Source: Candidatus Eisenbacteria bacterium (GTDB lineage Bacteria > Eisenbacteria > RBG-16-71-46 > JAFGJU01). Taken from it: 64,000 nucleotides of DNA. Below, piece by piece: positions 1-9,714 of this stretch; the stretch's first letter is position 1; the number at the start of each line of letters is the position of its first letter. The stretch spans positions 310,001-374,000 of the forward strand of contig JAPLKG010000011.1 in NCBI GenBank assembly GCA_026388185.1. Reading direction: 5' to 3'. A model generated the notes under the pieces. The model made no database searches, was not told where the DNA came from, and worked only from the letters and a program-made list of their open reading frames with translations. The translations under genes were made by a program, and so were the position numbers.

Positions 1-1
1 C

Positions 2-445
2 GGAATTCCTCACTTCACCAAGGATCTCTCGCTTGGAAGTCACACTGTGGTCGAAGCGCTTCAGAGAGAGCACGGCCTTTCCCACGACGAGGCAACCAAG
101 GTCCTCAAGGGCCAGTCTGAGGGCGCTCATAACTATAATATTCCCCAGTTCGTTCAAGTGGCGTGCGACGACCTGGTCGTGACACTCGATAGGGCACTCG
201 CATATCTCAAGACGTCAGGCGAAGCGGGGGCCCTCACAAGGCTATTCTTGAGCGGCGGGAGCTCTCGTCTGCAGGGTCTCAGGGAGCTTCTGGCGGAGAA
301 ATTCAACGTTCCGGCCGACATAGCAAATCCTCTTTCGAAAATCAATTGTGACTCGTCGCTTTTCGAGGGTGGTGATCCCTCAACGGTAGCTCCCGTGCTT
401 ACGGTGGCAATCGGGCTTGCGCTGCGAAGGGCGGGAATCCAATGA
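2..445 (+). CDS. pilM: PilM, type IV pilus assembly protein (5' truncated)
   Basis: This is the C-terminal part of PilM, an actin/FtsA-like cytoplasmic ATPase that docks with the N-terminal tail of PilN on the inner face of the membrane during type IV pilus assembly. The reading frame is open from the left window edge, so the start lies upstream. Near the edge it carries the FTKDLSLG stretch typical of PilM, followed by the glycine-rich FLSGGSSRLQGLRELL segment that forms the nucleotide-binding lobe. The stop overlaps the pilN start by four bases, which implies translational coupling. Identity is strengthened by the PilN, PilO, PilP and secretin genes that follow in order. Confidence 0.93.
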   Translation, partial: GIPHFTKDLSLGSHTVVEALQREHGLSHDEATKVLKGQSEGAHNYNIPQFVQVACDDLVVTLDRALAYLKTSGEAGALTRLFLSGGSSRLQGLRELLAEKFNVPADIANPLSKINCDSSLFEGGDPSTVAPVLTVAIGLALRRAGIQ

Positions 446-996
446 TAAAGATTAACGTTCTTCCCATCGAGCTACGAACCAAGAAGAGAGTAATGACCAT
501 TCCCCACGTGGGGAACATGGGCTTCGTCGCTCTCGTTGGTGGAGTAGTGGCCTTGATCATCATAACCTCCTTGGTGGAGGGAATGCGAATCGGAAGCCTG
601 AAGGGCAGGATTGCCGAGGCCGAGGGTCAGGCGGCACAATTGAGGCCGCAGATCGAGCAGATCGAGAGGCTCACGGCAGAGCGCGCAGAGCTTGACGCGC
701 ACATGAGAGTCATTACCGAGCTGGAGAACAGTCGAGCCTTTGAGGTTATGTTGCTTGCCGAGCTCAACAAGCGGATTCCAGAACACCTCTGGCTCACCTC
801 GTATTTCCGATCCGATCCCAACACTGTCGTCCTTGAGGGGGTCACGTTCTCCAACCTGATAGTTGCCGATTTCATGACGCGACTTGAGCGTTCCGTTCTC
901 TTTCAGAATGTGGACCTCACCATAGCTGAGAGAGGCAAGATCGATGAGATGGACGTCGTCAAGTTCTCCTTGTCGTCAGGTGTGAGGCCGGAGTAA
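442..996 (+). CDS. pilN: PilN, type IV pilus alignment protein
   Basis: PilN is a bitopic inner-membrane protein that pairs with PilO and binds PilM through its short cytoplasmic tail. The N-terminus carries the expected INVLPIELR motif (the PilM-binding tail; family consensus is INLLP), then one membrane helix at about residues 28-46, a coiled-coil stretch at about 50-90, and a small ferredoxin-like periplasmic domain. Length, 184 residues, is normal for the family. It overlaps pilM by four bases and is separated from pilO by nine, so the genes are one operon. Confidence 0.93.
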   Translation: MIKINVLPIELRTKKRVMTIPHVGNMGFVALVGGVVALIIITSLVEGMRIGSLKGRIAEAEGQAAQLRPQIEQIERLTAERAELDAHMRVITELENSRAFEVMLLAELNKRIPEHLWLTSYFRSDPNTVVLEGVTFSNLIVADFMTRLERSVLFQNVDLTIAERGKIDEMDVVKFSLSSGVRPE

Positions 997-1005
997 GAGG
1001 CAGAG

Positions 1006-1605
1006 ATGGACCTCAGAAATCCGAAACATCAGAAGATGCTGATGGGGGTGGTGCTTCTGGCCGCCCTGCTCTATCTGTACTTCCTGGCGTCGTTCTTGCC
1101 ATTCGGATTCAGAGCTCAGGCCTCCAAGTACAACGAGCTGAAGCAGCATTACGAGAAACTGACGTTGGATTTGTCCAAGGCGAGGCAACTGGTCGGCAAT
1201 TTGCCCAGACTGAAGAAAGAATACGAAGAGCTGCACGAGTCGTGGCTGCTCGCGAAGGAGCTCCTGCCGGAAGAGAAGGAGCTTGCGACCCTGCTGAGCA
1301 GGGTCACGATCGCGGGCCAGCAGTCTGGCGTCAAGTTCACGCTCTTCAAGCCCAATCCTCCTGTGGATCGCGGCTACTATGTAGAGCACCCCGTTGAGGT
1401 AAGCGTCGTGGGCGGTTTCCACGAGACGGCTGCCTTCCTCAGCGAGATCGCGAATCTTTCCAGAATAGTGAACGTTTCCGGGTTGAAGCTTGCGTCCTAC
1501 ACTGGAGGCAAGCCTGACGAGGTGGTTCAGGCCACGTTTATCGCCTCGGCCTACACGCTAACAAGAGGTGTTTCGGATGTCCGCACGATTCCCACGGGCA
1601 AGTAG
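1006..1605 (+). CDS. pilO: PilO, type IV pilus inner-membrane protein
   Basis: PilO forms heterodimers with PilN in the inner membrane and links the cytoplasmic PilM ring to the periplasmic part of the pilus machine. The 199-residue product has a short charged N-terminus, one membrane helix near residues 12-27, a periplasmic coiled coil (about 35-95) and a ferredoxin-like C-terminal domain, the standard PilO plan. Sequence is poorly conserved in this family, so the assignment leans on architecture and on its place between pilN and the PilP-like gene. Confidence 0.9.
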   Translation: MDLRNPKHQKMLMGVVLLAALLYLYFLASFLPFGFRAQASKYNELKQHYEKLTLDLSKARQLVGNLPRLKKEYEELHESWLLAKELLPEEKELATLLSRVTIAGQQSGVKFTLFKPNPPVDRGYYVEHPVEVSVVGGFHETAAFLSEIANLSRIVNVSGLKLASYTGGKPDEVVQATFIASAYTLTRGVSDVRTIPTGK

Positions 1606-2071
1606 GGCCCGCATAGTTTGTCTGCTTTGCATGTTTCTTGTGACGACGTGTGTTGTTGTCGTGCTGGAAGCGACAGAGGCCGCAGATAAGACGGCTGGGG
1701 CGGGCATCAGAAGAGCAGGCGAGCCCGAACTCCTGCTTTCGAGACCCCGGTTTATATATTCGAGCTTGGGTAACAGAGACCCATTTGTGTCGCTCATTGG
1801 CGGTGAGTTCCAAGGAGAAGGCGCAACCGGTCTAGTGAGTGTCGGAGACATGGAGTTGGTGGGCATTCTGTGGGGAAGCAAGGAAAAACTTGCGATGGTT
1901 GAGGACAGTCGTGGAAGAGGTTATGCGTTGCGAGTAGGCGACGCGGTGATCGGCGGTGTGGTGACAGACATTACCAAGGACAGCCTCACGATTTCGCAGA
2001 CTTTCTATGGAGAGACGCAGACTGTAGTAATACGCATGAAAGGCAAAGAGGGTGAGCGCAATGAGAAATAG
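1577..2071 (+). CDS. pilP: PilP-like pilus lipoprotein-type protein
   Basis: PilP connects the PilN/PilO complex to the PilQ secretin in the periplasm. The product has a hydrophobic N-terminal export segment followed by a linker containing the NRDPF motif that marks PilP-like proteins, then a small beta-rich domain in which a mature protein module (MELVGILWG, YALRVGDAVIGG) resembles the PilP/HR secretin-binding fold. I see no clear lipobox cysteine at a +1 position. I chose ATG 1577 because AGAGGTG lies at 1563-1570; a GTG at 1568 is an alternative. The gene overlaps pilO upstream and pilQ downstream. Confidence 0.78.
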   Translation: MSARFPRASRARIVCLLCMFLVTTCVVVVLEATEAADKTAGAGIRRAGEPELLLSRPRFIYSSLGNRDPFVSLIGGEFQGEGATGLVSVGDMELVGILWGSKEKLAMVEDSRGRGYALRVGDAVIGGVVTDITKDSLTISQTFYGETQTVVIRMKGKEGERNEK

Positions 2072-3707
2072 GTTCGAAAGCGGCTTTCTGATCCTGATGG
2101 TAGCCGTGCCCTTCCTGTGGGCAGCGCCCCTTGGAGGCGCCGATCTGTGTCAGGTGGAAGGCATCACGGTTGCTCAGAAGGGAGACGTCTCGGAGGTAGT
2201 GATCAGCGCCAGTGCACCGCTGTCCTACAGAGATTTTGCCCTCTCGAACCCGCCGAGAATCGTCGTTGACTGTTTTGACGCATTGTATGCCTCGAGTTCT
2301 CCCGTCGAGGTGCCCTCCGGCCTTGGGATCAGTGAGATAAGGGCGAGTCAGTGGCCGGGTGAACCTGGCCGGAACATAACTAGAGTCGTCGTCGAGCTCG
2401 GTTCGGAGAGGTCATATTCGCTCAGCACAACCGAGAAGGGGCTGATCATTGTGATTGGGAAGAAGACGGCCGAACCCAAGTCCGTTAAGTCTTCAAATCA
2501 CAATTCTGATCCGCCCACGAGTCGCAATGGGCTAGTCTCGCTTGATGTCCAGGGGGCCGACATCAACACCGTGATGCGCAGCCTGGCTGAATTCGGCGGC
2601 AAGAACATCGTCTGCAACAAGGCGGTGAAGGGGGTCGTCTCGGTGCGGCTCAAGGCCATGCCCTGGAGGGACGCTCTTGACATCATCTTGAGAACTCAAG
2701 GTCTCTCATACGTGGAGGAACAGGGTGTCTTGCGTGTTGCCACGGCGGAGGAGCTTCGTAACGAGGAAATAGACAAGCAGACCGCCGAGAGAAAGAAAGA
2801 GGAGTTGCTGCCGCTGATAATGGAGAGAGTGGAGGTCAAGTTCGCCAACGCCGCGGAGCTCAAGGTGTCTCTCGAGAAAATGCTGACCAGGCGAGGCTAC
2901 ATCGAGGTTGACCAGAGGACCAATTCACTCATCATCACGGACATAGCAGACAGAGTGGCCAGTGCCGAGAGTATGGCAAGGGAACTCGACTCCATGACGC
3001 CGCAGGTCGAGATTACGGCCAAGTTGGTCGACGTCGACGTCAGCGTAGCCAGAAACCTCGGAGTCGTCTGGAGCGCTGAAGACATGGACATCGGGAAGCA
3101 GAACGTCAGCGAGGACATATCCGTGGATGCCGATATTGAGAACCCTGCCGGCACGCTGAGGATAGGCGCAATCAGGGACTACGTAACGCTGGACGCAACG
3201 CTTCACGCGCTCGAGACGCAGAACAAGGCGGACATAATCTCGAACCCGAGGATCACGACGGTGAACAATCGAGAGGCCTCGATCCTGGTCGGGAAAGAGA
3301 TTCCATTGATTGTCCAGGACAACGCTGGGAATCCGATAACGCAATTGAAGAAGATAGGAATCACTCTCAGGGTTACCCCGCACATAAACTCCGAGAAAGA
3401 CATAACGCTTGACATCCATCCGGAGGTCAGCGATCTGTCCTCCGCTTCGACCGTCCAAGGCGGAGTCATCATAAACACGACCGAAGCCGACACGAGGGTG
3501 ATCGTGCAAGACGGTGAGACCGCGGTGATAGGAGGCCTCATCAGAGAGAACACGACCAAAGACAAGAGCGGCGTGCCCATTCTTCAACACATTCCGTTGC
3601 TTGGCTTCTTGTTCAGATCGTCGAACGACGTGAAAAGCAAGCGAGAGCTTCTGATTTTCATAACCCCGAGGATCGTTCCGGTTTCGTCCCATTCTTCACC
3701 TCAATAG
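2061..3707 (+). CDS. pilQ: PilQ, type IV pilus secretin
   Basis: PilQ forms the outer-membrane ring through which the pilus exits. Visible domains are an N-terminal signal peptide with an Ala-rich cleavage region, one AMIN domain (peptidoglycan binding, roughly residues 25-110), a linker, an STN/N0 domain beginning near LVSLDVQGADINTV, a secretin N1 domain and the C-terminal secretin barrel with the hallmark VPILQHIPLLGFLF signature close to the end. At about 548 residues it is a compact PilQ with a single AMIN domain. ATG 2061 follows AGAGGGTGAG; GTG 2052 is in frame and also possible. It is the last gene of the pilus operon. Confidence 0.93.
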   Translation: MRNRFESGFLILMVAVPFLWAAPLGGADLCQVEGITVAQKGDVSEVVISASAPLSYRDFALSNPPRIVVDCFDALYASSSPVEVPSGLGISEIRASQWPGEPGRNITRVVVELGSERSYSLSTTEKGLIIVIGKKTAEPKSVKSSNHNSDPPTSRNGLVSLDVQGADINTVMRSLAEFGGKNIVCNKAVKGVVSVRLKAMPWRDALDIILRTQGLSYVEEQGVLRVATAEELRNEEIDKQTAERKKEELLPLIMERVEVKFANAAELKVSLEKMLTRRGYIEVDQRTNSLIITDIADRVASAESMARELDSMTPQVEITAKLVDVDVSVARNLGVVWSAEDMDIGKQNVSEDISVDADIENPAGTLRIGAIRDYVTLDATLHALETQNKADIISNPRITTVNNREASILVGKEIPLIVQDNAGNPITQLKKIGITLRVTPHINSEKDITLDIHPEVSDLSSASTVQGGVIINTTEADTRVIVQDGETAVIGGLIRENTTKDKSGVPILQHIPLLGFLFRSSNDVKSKRELLIFITPRIVPVSSHSSPQ

Positions 3708-3732
3708 ACGGCGCCTTTGCGATGATCGTGCG

Positions 3733-3771
3733 GTCCCTGTCTGTTCGACCAGACGGACAGGGACTCTCTTT
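3733..3771 (+). terminator. Likely intrinsic terminator after pilQ
   Basis: A nine-base stem (GTCCCTGTC pairing with GACAGGGAC, 3733-3764) encloses a loop that can itself pair, and is followed by the pyrimidine-rich TCTCTTT. It lies 26 bases after the pilQ stop. The rest of the 210-base gap up to rsmD shows no further gene. Confidence 0.6.
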
Positions 3772-3917
3772 GCCTGCCTCCAGTCCGTTTCCGACACACG
3801 GTGCAGCTCCACCCTCGGCCCAGTAGCGTCGGTCTTCTTGAGCCAACTCGTTTTCTCGGTGCCCGCAGCTTGACAGGGCATGTTCTCTCTGCAAGAATAC
3901 TTGAAACGGAGGGCGCA

Positions 3918-4487
3918 ATGCGCATCACAGCGGGCACTCTGAGAGGCAGGAGCGTTGCCACGCGTCCCGGGAAAGCGATCAGGCCGACGTCGGGTAGGGT
4001 GAGAGAGGCGATCTTCAACTTGCTGCAGAACCGAATCGACGGTGCGAGAGTGCTTGACCTCTTTGCCGGCGCCGGGGCACTCGGAATAGAGGCGTTGAGC
4101 AGGGGAGCGGCCTTTGTGCTGTTCGTGGACTCTTCCGGGACAGCGCGAAGGATCATTGAGAGAAACCTCAGACAGCTTGAGATCGAGGAGCGCGGACGGG
4201 TTTTCTGCTGTGAAGCGGGGAAGGCCGTAGAGGCCCTTTCCCAGAATGGTGAGAAATTCCAAGTGGTTTTCATGGATCCTCCGTACGGGCAGGGATTGGC
4301 GCATGCCGGTCTTCAAGCCGTTGCGGACGGAGGCATTCTCGCTCAAGATGGCGTAGTTATAGTGGAGCACGACAAGAGGGAGCAGCTCGCCGGCGAACAT
4401 GGTATCCTGCGACTCAAGACCAAGAAGCGCTATGGCGACACTCAGGTATCCGTGTTTGTGATGGTTCCAAAAGGAGGTAGTGGATGA
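3918..4487 (+). CDS. rsmD: 16S rRNA (guanine966-N2)-methyltransferase RsmD
   Basis: RsmD methylates G966 of 16S rRNA on the assembled small subunit using S-adenosylmethionine. The 189-residue product starts with the family motif MRITAGTLRGR, has the SAM-binding glycine loop DLFAGAGALGIEALSRGA near residues 50-67, and the catalytic DPPY motif near residue 119. The start is ATG 3918 with GGAGGGCG just upstream; a longer reading frame from 3801 adds 39 residues with no family similarity. It overlaps coaD by four bases, the common rsmD-coaD pairing. Confidence 0.95.
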   Translation: MRITAGTLRGRSVATRPGKAIRPTSGRVREAIFNLLQNRIDGARVLDLFAGAGALGIEALSRGAAFVLFVDSSGTARRIIERNLRQLEIEERGRVFCCEAGKAVEALSQNGEKFQVVFMDPPYGQGLAHAGLQAVADGGILAQDGVVIVEHDKREQLAGEHGILRLKTKKRYGDTQVSVFVMVPKGGSG

Positions 4488-4975
4488 AAAAGGCCCTCTT
4501 TCCAGGCACCTTCGATCCTGTTACTAACGGGCACATTGATTTGATGGAAAGGGCGCTCAGACTATTTGACCGGCTCACAGTCGCTGTCGGCCACAGGGGC
4601 GAAAAAGATGTTCTTTTCTCGGTGGAAGAGAGAGTGGACATGCTTAGAGAGACGACTCGGCACATGGGTGCCATAGAGGTGACCCACTTCGGAGGTCTGC
4701 TTGTCAATTACGCGCAGGACATCGGCGCAGACGTTGTCATACGTGGTCTGCGTTTCATCTCGGACTTCGAGTATGAGTTCCAAATGGCGCTGATGAACAG
4801 AAGGCTGAGCGGATCTCTTGAGGCCGTATTCCTGATGCCCAGCGAGCAATATTCGTACTTGAACTCGACTCTGGTCAAGGAGATCGTCAGGCTCGGCGGC
4901 TCAGTCAACCAGTTTGTGCCGCCCACGGTCGAGGAACGATTGAAGAGAAAACTGGCGCAGCGTGAAGAGCTCTGA
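4484..4975 (+). CDS. coaD: Phosphopantetheine adenylyltransferase CoaD
   Basis: CoaD transfers AMP from ATP to 4'-phosphopantetheine to give dephospho-CoA, the penultimate step of coenzyme A synthesis. The nucleotidyltransferase signature is at the N-terminus (PGTFDPVTNGHIDL, with the TxGH motif), and the C-terminal half has the NSTLVKEI segment and the GGSV loop found in nearly all bacterial CoaD proteins. Length, 163 residues, is standard. Its start overlaps the rsmD stop. Confidence 0.97.
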   Translation: MKKALFPGTFDPVTNGHIDLMERALRLFDRLTVAVGHRGEKDVLFSVEERVDMLRETTRHMGAIEVTHFGGLLVNYAQDIGADVVIRGLRFISDFEYEFQMALMNRRLSGSLEAVFLMPSEQYSYLNSTLVKEIVRLGGSVNQFVPPTVEERLKRKLAQREEL

Positions 4976-4994
4976 GTCACCGCGACGCTATTGT

Positions 4995-5016
4995 GGCCGG
5001 CCCTGCGGGGCCGGCC
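4995..5016 (+). other. GC-rich hairpin between coaD and zinc-ribbon gene
   Basis: A perfect nine-base stem GGCCGGCCC / GGGCCGGCC with a four-base loop sits 19 bases past the coaD stop. No T-tract follows, so it is not a standard intrinsic terminator; it could be a Rho-assisted or RNA-stabilising element. Confidence 0.5.
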
Positions 5017-5050
5017 GGGATTCCCGGCATGGAGGAGGGTGATCTGCTGG

Positions 5051-5380
5051 ATGCCTACCTACGAATACGAGTGCAAGAAATGTGGTCACGCTTTTGAGGA
5101 ATTTCAAAGAATGAGCGAGAAGCCCATCTGCAAGTGCCCGAAATGCTCTGGGCCGGTTGTGAGGCTCCCTGGGCGGGGCGCGGGCATTATCTTCAAGGGA
5201 TCGGGGTTCTACGCGACTGACTATAGAAGCGAGAGCTACAAGCAGAAGGAAAAGGCCGAGAGGGGGGCGGCTGGAGGGAAAACTGCGGACAAGGAAAAGG
5301 TGAGGGAGAAGGGAGAAGGGCACAAAGTTGGAGAAAAGAGATCGGAATCGAAGGGCAACCGCGCAAAGCGTGAAGATTAG
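5051..5380 (+). CDS. FmdB-family zinc-ribbon protein
   Basis: This small protein begins with the FmdB/CxxC_CxxC_SSSS zinc-ribbon signature: MPTYEYECKKCGHAFE, then the second knuckle CKCPKC at about residues 28-33. A glycine/lysine-rich, highly charged low-complexity tail fills residues 60-109. FmdB was named from a formamidase/amidase regulator, but for most members the function is unknown. ATG 5051 is chosen because the zinc ribbon starts exactly there and GGAGGAGGG lies upstream. The 3' end overlaps the following flavoprotein gene by about 50 bases, which suggests translational coupling. Confidence 0.85.
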   Translation: MPTYEYECKKCGHAFEEFQRMSEKPICKCPKCSGPVVRLPGRGAGIIFKGSGFYATDYRSESYKQKEKAERGAAGGKTADKEKVREKGEGHKVGEKRSESKGNRAKRED

Positions 5381-6770
5381 GCCTTCCGTAGTCCGTGCCT
5401 TTCGGAGAATCGTGGGAGCGCAGGACGTCTTCACTTCTGTTGAAGACAGAATGTGTTATTCCTTCGACGCCACGACATTCTCGTCTATTCCTGGAGTTGT
5501 AGTAAGACCTTCAGACTCTGAACAGGTATCCGGCATTGTGTCGCTTGCGGCGACTGAGGGCATACCGGTCGTCCCCAGGGGGGCGGGCACCGGGTTTGCC
5601 GGGAGCTCCGTTCCTCTGGAGGGTTCCGTCGCTCTTTCGTTCGAACGCATGAACAGGCTCATCAGTCTTGCACCCGGGGATCTCCGTTGCTCAGTGGAGC
5701 CGGGTCTGGTGAACGGAACTCTGCAGAAGCTGCTGGCCAAGAAGGGCCTTTTCTTCCCGCCTGATCCCTCAAGCCTGGACGTCTGCACGATAGGGGGAAA
5801 CGTTGCGCAATGTGCAAGCGGGCCGAGAGCCCTCAAGTTTGGATCCACGAAAGATTATGTCGTAGGCCTTGACGTCGTGGGCAGTGACGGACGCGCCTGG
5901 TCGGTGTCGGAGAAGACCAAAGGGTATGACCTGCTTTCATTGCTTGTGGGAAGCGAGGGCACGCTGGGGATCTTTACGGGAGTGGGGCTGAGGCTCGTTC
6001 CCCTGCCGGAGTCCTGGTCGACCTTCATGGTTTATTTCGCCACTTTGGAGGATGCGTCTCTCGCCGTGGTGAAACTGAGTTCGCGGGGTGTCCTCCCGAC
6101 GGTCCTGGAGGTCATGGACGAGGTGACCCTGAGGTGCGTCGAAGAATATCTGGGCCGACCATCGCACACCCGAGCTGGGGCCGTTCTCTTCGTTGAGGTT
6201 ATGGGGGGGAAGGATGAAGTTAAAGCACTTTCTGAGGTGATCGTCGGAACATTCAGTACTTTGAAGCAGTTAGGCTTCGAGTTTGCAGCGTCTCAGTGTG
6301 AAAGGGATAGACTCTGGATTCTACGACGGTCGGTCTCGCCTGCCCTGTCCAGAGTGGCGCCGACGAAGATCAACGAGGACGTGTGTGTCCCGAGAAGTCG
6401 TCTGCCGGAACTTATCACGAACATGGAGATGCTGGCCAAGCGCTACGCGCTGAGGATATATGCGTTCGGGCACATAGGCGATGGCAATCTCCACGTGAAC
6501 ATAATGGCGGACGCCAGAAACAGCGAGGAGATGGAAAGGGTCTACGCCTGCGTCGATTCGCTGTTCGAGGTCACCCTTTTTCTGGGCGGAACCACGAGCG
6601 GTGAGCACGGAATCGGGATAGCAAAGTCAAAGTACCTTCCGGACGAACGCGGCGCCGTGGGAATGGAAGCTCTCCGCAAGGTAAAGCACGCCTTTGACCC
6701 GGCGGGGATCCTGAACCCAGGGAAGGTCATCGTTAAGCCTCCGTTTTCCAGCTCCTGCGCTCATGGTTGA
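5328..6770 (+). CDS. GlcD/D-lactate dehydrogenase-type FAD-linked oxidase
   Basis: The product is a VAO/PCMH-family flavoprotein of the glycolate oxidase GlcD / D-lactate dehydrogenase type, which oxidises 2-hydroxy acids. The FAD-binding pyrophosphate loop PRGAGTGFAGSSVP is near residue 86, and the C-terminal substrate domain shows the conserved GHIGDGNLHVNIM and GTTSGEHGIG segments with metal/active-site histidines. At 480 residues it is close to GlcD length. No GlcE, GlcF or iron-sulfur partner is adjacent, so its electron acceptor is not evident. TTG 5328 follows GGGAGAAGGG; GTG 5370 is an alternative start. Confidence 0.88.
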   Translation: MEKRDRNRRATAQSVKIRPSVVRAFRRIVGAQDVFTSVEDRMCYSFDATTFSSIPGVVVRPSDSEQVSGIVSLAATEGIPVVPRGAGTGFAGSSVPLEGSVALSFERMNRLISLAPGDLRCSVEPGLVNGTLQKLLAKKGLFFPPDPSSLDVCTIGGNVAQCASGPRALKFGSTKDYVVGLDVVGSDGRAWSVSEKTKGYDLLSLLVGSEGTLGIFTGVGLRLVPLPESWSTFMVYFATLEDASLAVVKLSSRGVLPTVLEVMDEVTLRCVEEYLGRPSHTRAGAVLFVEVMGGKDEVKALSEVIVGTFSTLKQLGFEFAASQCERDRLWILRRSVSPALSRVAPTKINEDVCVPRSRLPELITNMEMLAKRYALRIYAFGHIGDGNLHVNIMADARNSEEMERVYACVDSLFEVTLFLGGTTSGEHGIGIAKSKYLPDERGAVGMEALRKVKHAFDPAGILNPGKVIVKPPFSSSCAHG

Positions 6771-6807
6771 GGCGCTCCGCACGAGTGACTCCCGCGAATT
6801 GCTCCGT

Positions 6808-6836
6808 TTGACAGGGGAACATGTATCTGCTATTCT
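6808..6836 (+). promoter_or_regulatory. Sigma-70 promoter of the dehydratase operon
   Basis: Consensus -35 TTGACA (6808-6813) and -10 TATTCT (6831-6836) are separated by exactly 17 bases, about 80 bases ahead of the LeuC-type gene. Confidence 0.75.
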
Positions 6837-6916
6837 GAGATACTTTTGGGACGTAACTCAGCGTCCTCACGATTCGTAGTACGCTGGAACCGTTCTTAGT
6901 AATAGTGGAGGCCGCG

Positions 6917-8170
6917 ATGGGAAAGACTCTGGCAGAGAAACTATTAGGTACCAAGGCTGGTAAGGATGTCGTCGCGGGGGAACTTGTCATCGCGGGGGTC
7001 GATGTTGCGTTCTTTCAGGACGGGACCGGGCCTCTGGCAGTTAGGCAACTCCGGAAGGCAAACCTGGAGAAGGTTGCGAATCCTGCGCGTTCCATTCTCT
7101 TCATCGACCACGCTGCACCAAGTCCTCGCAGGGAGCTGTCCAACGACCACATCCTTCTTAGAGAGTTCGCCGGGAAGACCGGCGCGGTACTGTCCGACAT
7201 AAACGAGGGAGTCTGCCACCAGCGCGTGGTCGAATCTTTCGCCAAACCCGGGGACGTTGTCATCGGGGCGGACTCACATTCCTGTACGGCGGGTGCTCTG
7301 TGCGCCTTCGCGACCGGAATGGGGTCTACGGACATCGCGGTGGGCATGGCGCTCGGCAAAACGTGGTTCAGGGTGCCTTCGACATTCAGAGTGGTGGCGC
7401 GCGGTGAGTTTCCCAAGGGAGTCTACTCCAAGGACCTCATCCTGCACCTCATAGGACTGATAGGTGCTGACGGCGCGACCTACCGGGCTTTGGAGTTCGG
7501 CGGGTCCGCCATCGAGAATATGCAGATGTCCGAGAGATTCACGCTGAGCAACATGGCCGTGGAGGCCGGGGCGAAGGTGGGGCTCATAGCCTCTGACCAG
7601 ACGACTCGCGCATTTCTCAAGAAGAGCGACAGGGAGTCTGATTTCAAGGAACTCGGTCCCGACCCCGATGCTTCCTACGAAAGAGTGATAGCGATAGACG
7701 TCAACAAACTCGAGCCCGTGGTTTCCTGCCCGCACACGGTGGACAACACGAAGTGGGCGCGTGAGCTGAAAGGCACCAAAGTCAACCAAGTTTTCATCGG
7801 CAGTTGCACCAACGGGAGAACCGAGGACTTGGAGGTTGCGGCACGAATACTCAGGGGCAAGAAGAGACATCCCAACACGCGTCTCATAGTCATCCCGGCT
7901 TCCAGGCAGGTCTACCTTGAAGCCTTGAAGGCAGGACACGTCCAGACGTTCGTCGAGGCCGGCGCCACCGTGCTCGGCCCCGGCTGCGGTCCCTGCGTAG
8001 GCGTACACGAAGGCGCTCTTGGAGACGGTGAAGTCTGCCTCTCGACCCAGAACAGGAATTTCAAGGGGAGAATGGGTAATCCAGAAGCTTTCATATATCT
8101 TGCTTCTCCTGCGACGGCCGCTGCATCTGCAATCAAAGGTGAGATATCTGATCCAAGGGAGGTGCTGTGA
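6917..8170 (+). CDS. leuC: 3-isopropylmalate dehydratase-type large subunit (LeuC/HacA family)
   Basis: This is the large, iron-sulfur subunit of an aconitase-superfamily hydro-lyase of the two-subunit LeuC/HacA type (about 420 residues), which isomerises 2-isopropylmalate, homocitrate or related citramalate-type substrates. The three cluster-ligating cysteines are present in GSCTNGRTEDL and GPGCGPCVG, and the family segments GADSHSCTAGALCAFATGMG and NEGVCHQ are clear. ATG 6917 follows GTGGAGG. The gene overlaps the small-subunit gene by one base. No leuA or leuB is adjacent, so which substrate it uses cannot be read from this window. Confidence 0.88.
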   Translation: MGKTLAEKLLGTKAGKDVVAGELVIAGVDVAFFQDGTGPLAVRQLRKANLEKVANPARSILFIDHAAPSPRRELSNDHILLREFAGKTGAVLSDINEGVCHQRVVESFAKPGDVVIGADSHSCTAGALCAFATGMGSTDIAVGMALGKTWFRVPSTFRVVARGEFPKGVYSKDLILHLIGLIGADGATYRALEFGGSAIENMQMSERFTLSNMAVEAGAKVGLIASDQTTRAFLKKSDRESDFKELGPDPDASYERVIAIDVNKLEPVVSCPHTVDNTKWARELKGTKVNQVFIGSCTNGRTEDLEVAARILRGKKRHPNTRLIVIPASRQVYLEALKAGHVQTFVEAGATVLGPGCGPCVGVHEGALGDGEVCLSTQNRNFKGRMGNPEAFIYLASPATAAASAIKGEISDPREVL

Positions 8171-8670
8171 TGATTCTCGAAGGAAAGACGTGGAAATTCG
8201 GTGACGACATAAGCACGGATCACATCGCCCCGGGCAGACTCTTCCATCTTCGCTCCAACCTTGAAGAGCTCGCCAAACATGTGTTGGAAGACGCGGACCA
8301 AGAGTTTGCGAAGAAGGTGCAGAAAGGTGATTTCGTGGTCGGAGGCAACAACTTCGGACTCGGATCCAGCAGGGAGCACGCTCCCACAATCATAAAGATG
8401 GCCGGGGTCAGCGCCGTTCTGGCAAAATCGTTCGCCCGGATTTTCTTCAGGAATTCCATCAACGTGGGACTGCCGGTCCTTGAATGTGACACGGAGAAGA
8501 TCAACCGGGGTGACGTACTCCGTGTGGACCTCGGCGCCGGTATTGTCGAGAACAAGACCAGCGGGGAGAAGCTGACCTTTGTTCCGCTTCCAGAGGCCAT
8601 GCTCAAGATACTGAACGATGGTGGGTTGCTGGCCCACATAGAAAAGCACGGGGGCTTCAAGTTTGACTGA
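8170..8670 (+). CDS. leuD: 3-isopropylmalate dehydratase-type small subunit (LeuD/HacB family)
   Basis: The small swivelling subunit pairs with the preceding large subunit to complete the hydro-lyase active site. At 166 residues it is the short archaeal/HacB-like form. It opens with the WKFGDDISTDHIAPGR motif and contains the strongly conserved FGLGSSREHAP active-site loop; the short substrate-specificity loop that in LeuD reads YLRT or YLVY and differs in homoaconitase is at DDISTDHI. ATG 8170 overlaps the upstream stop (TGATG) and follows GGGAGGTGC. Confidence 0.88.
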   Translation: MILEGKTWKFGDDISTDHIAPGRLFHLRSNLEELAKHVLEDADQEFAKKVQKGDFVVGGNNFGLGSSREHAPTIIKMAGVSAVLAKSFARIFFRNSINVGLPVLECDTEKINRGDVLRVDLGAGIVENKTSGEKLTFVPLPEAMLKILNDGGLLAHIEKHGGFKFD

Positions 8671-8675
8671 CTTGA

Positions 8676-9671
<996 letters not shown>

Positions 9672-9714
9672 GAGGATTACTACAGCAGCGAGATTGCGAG
9701 GAAAGGGTTACGTC

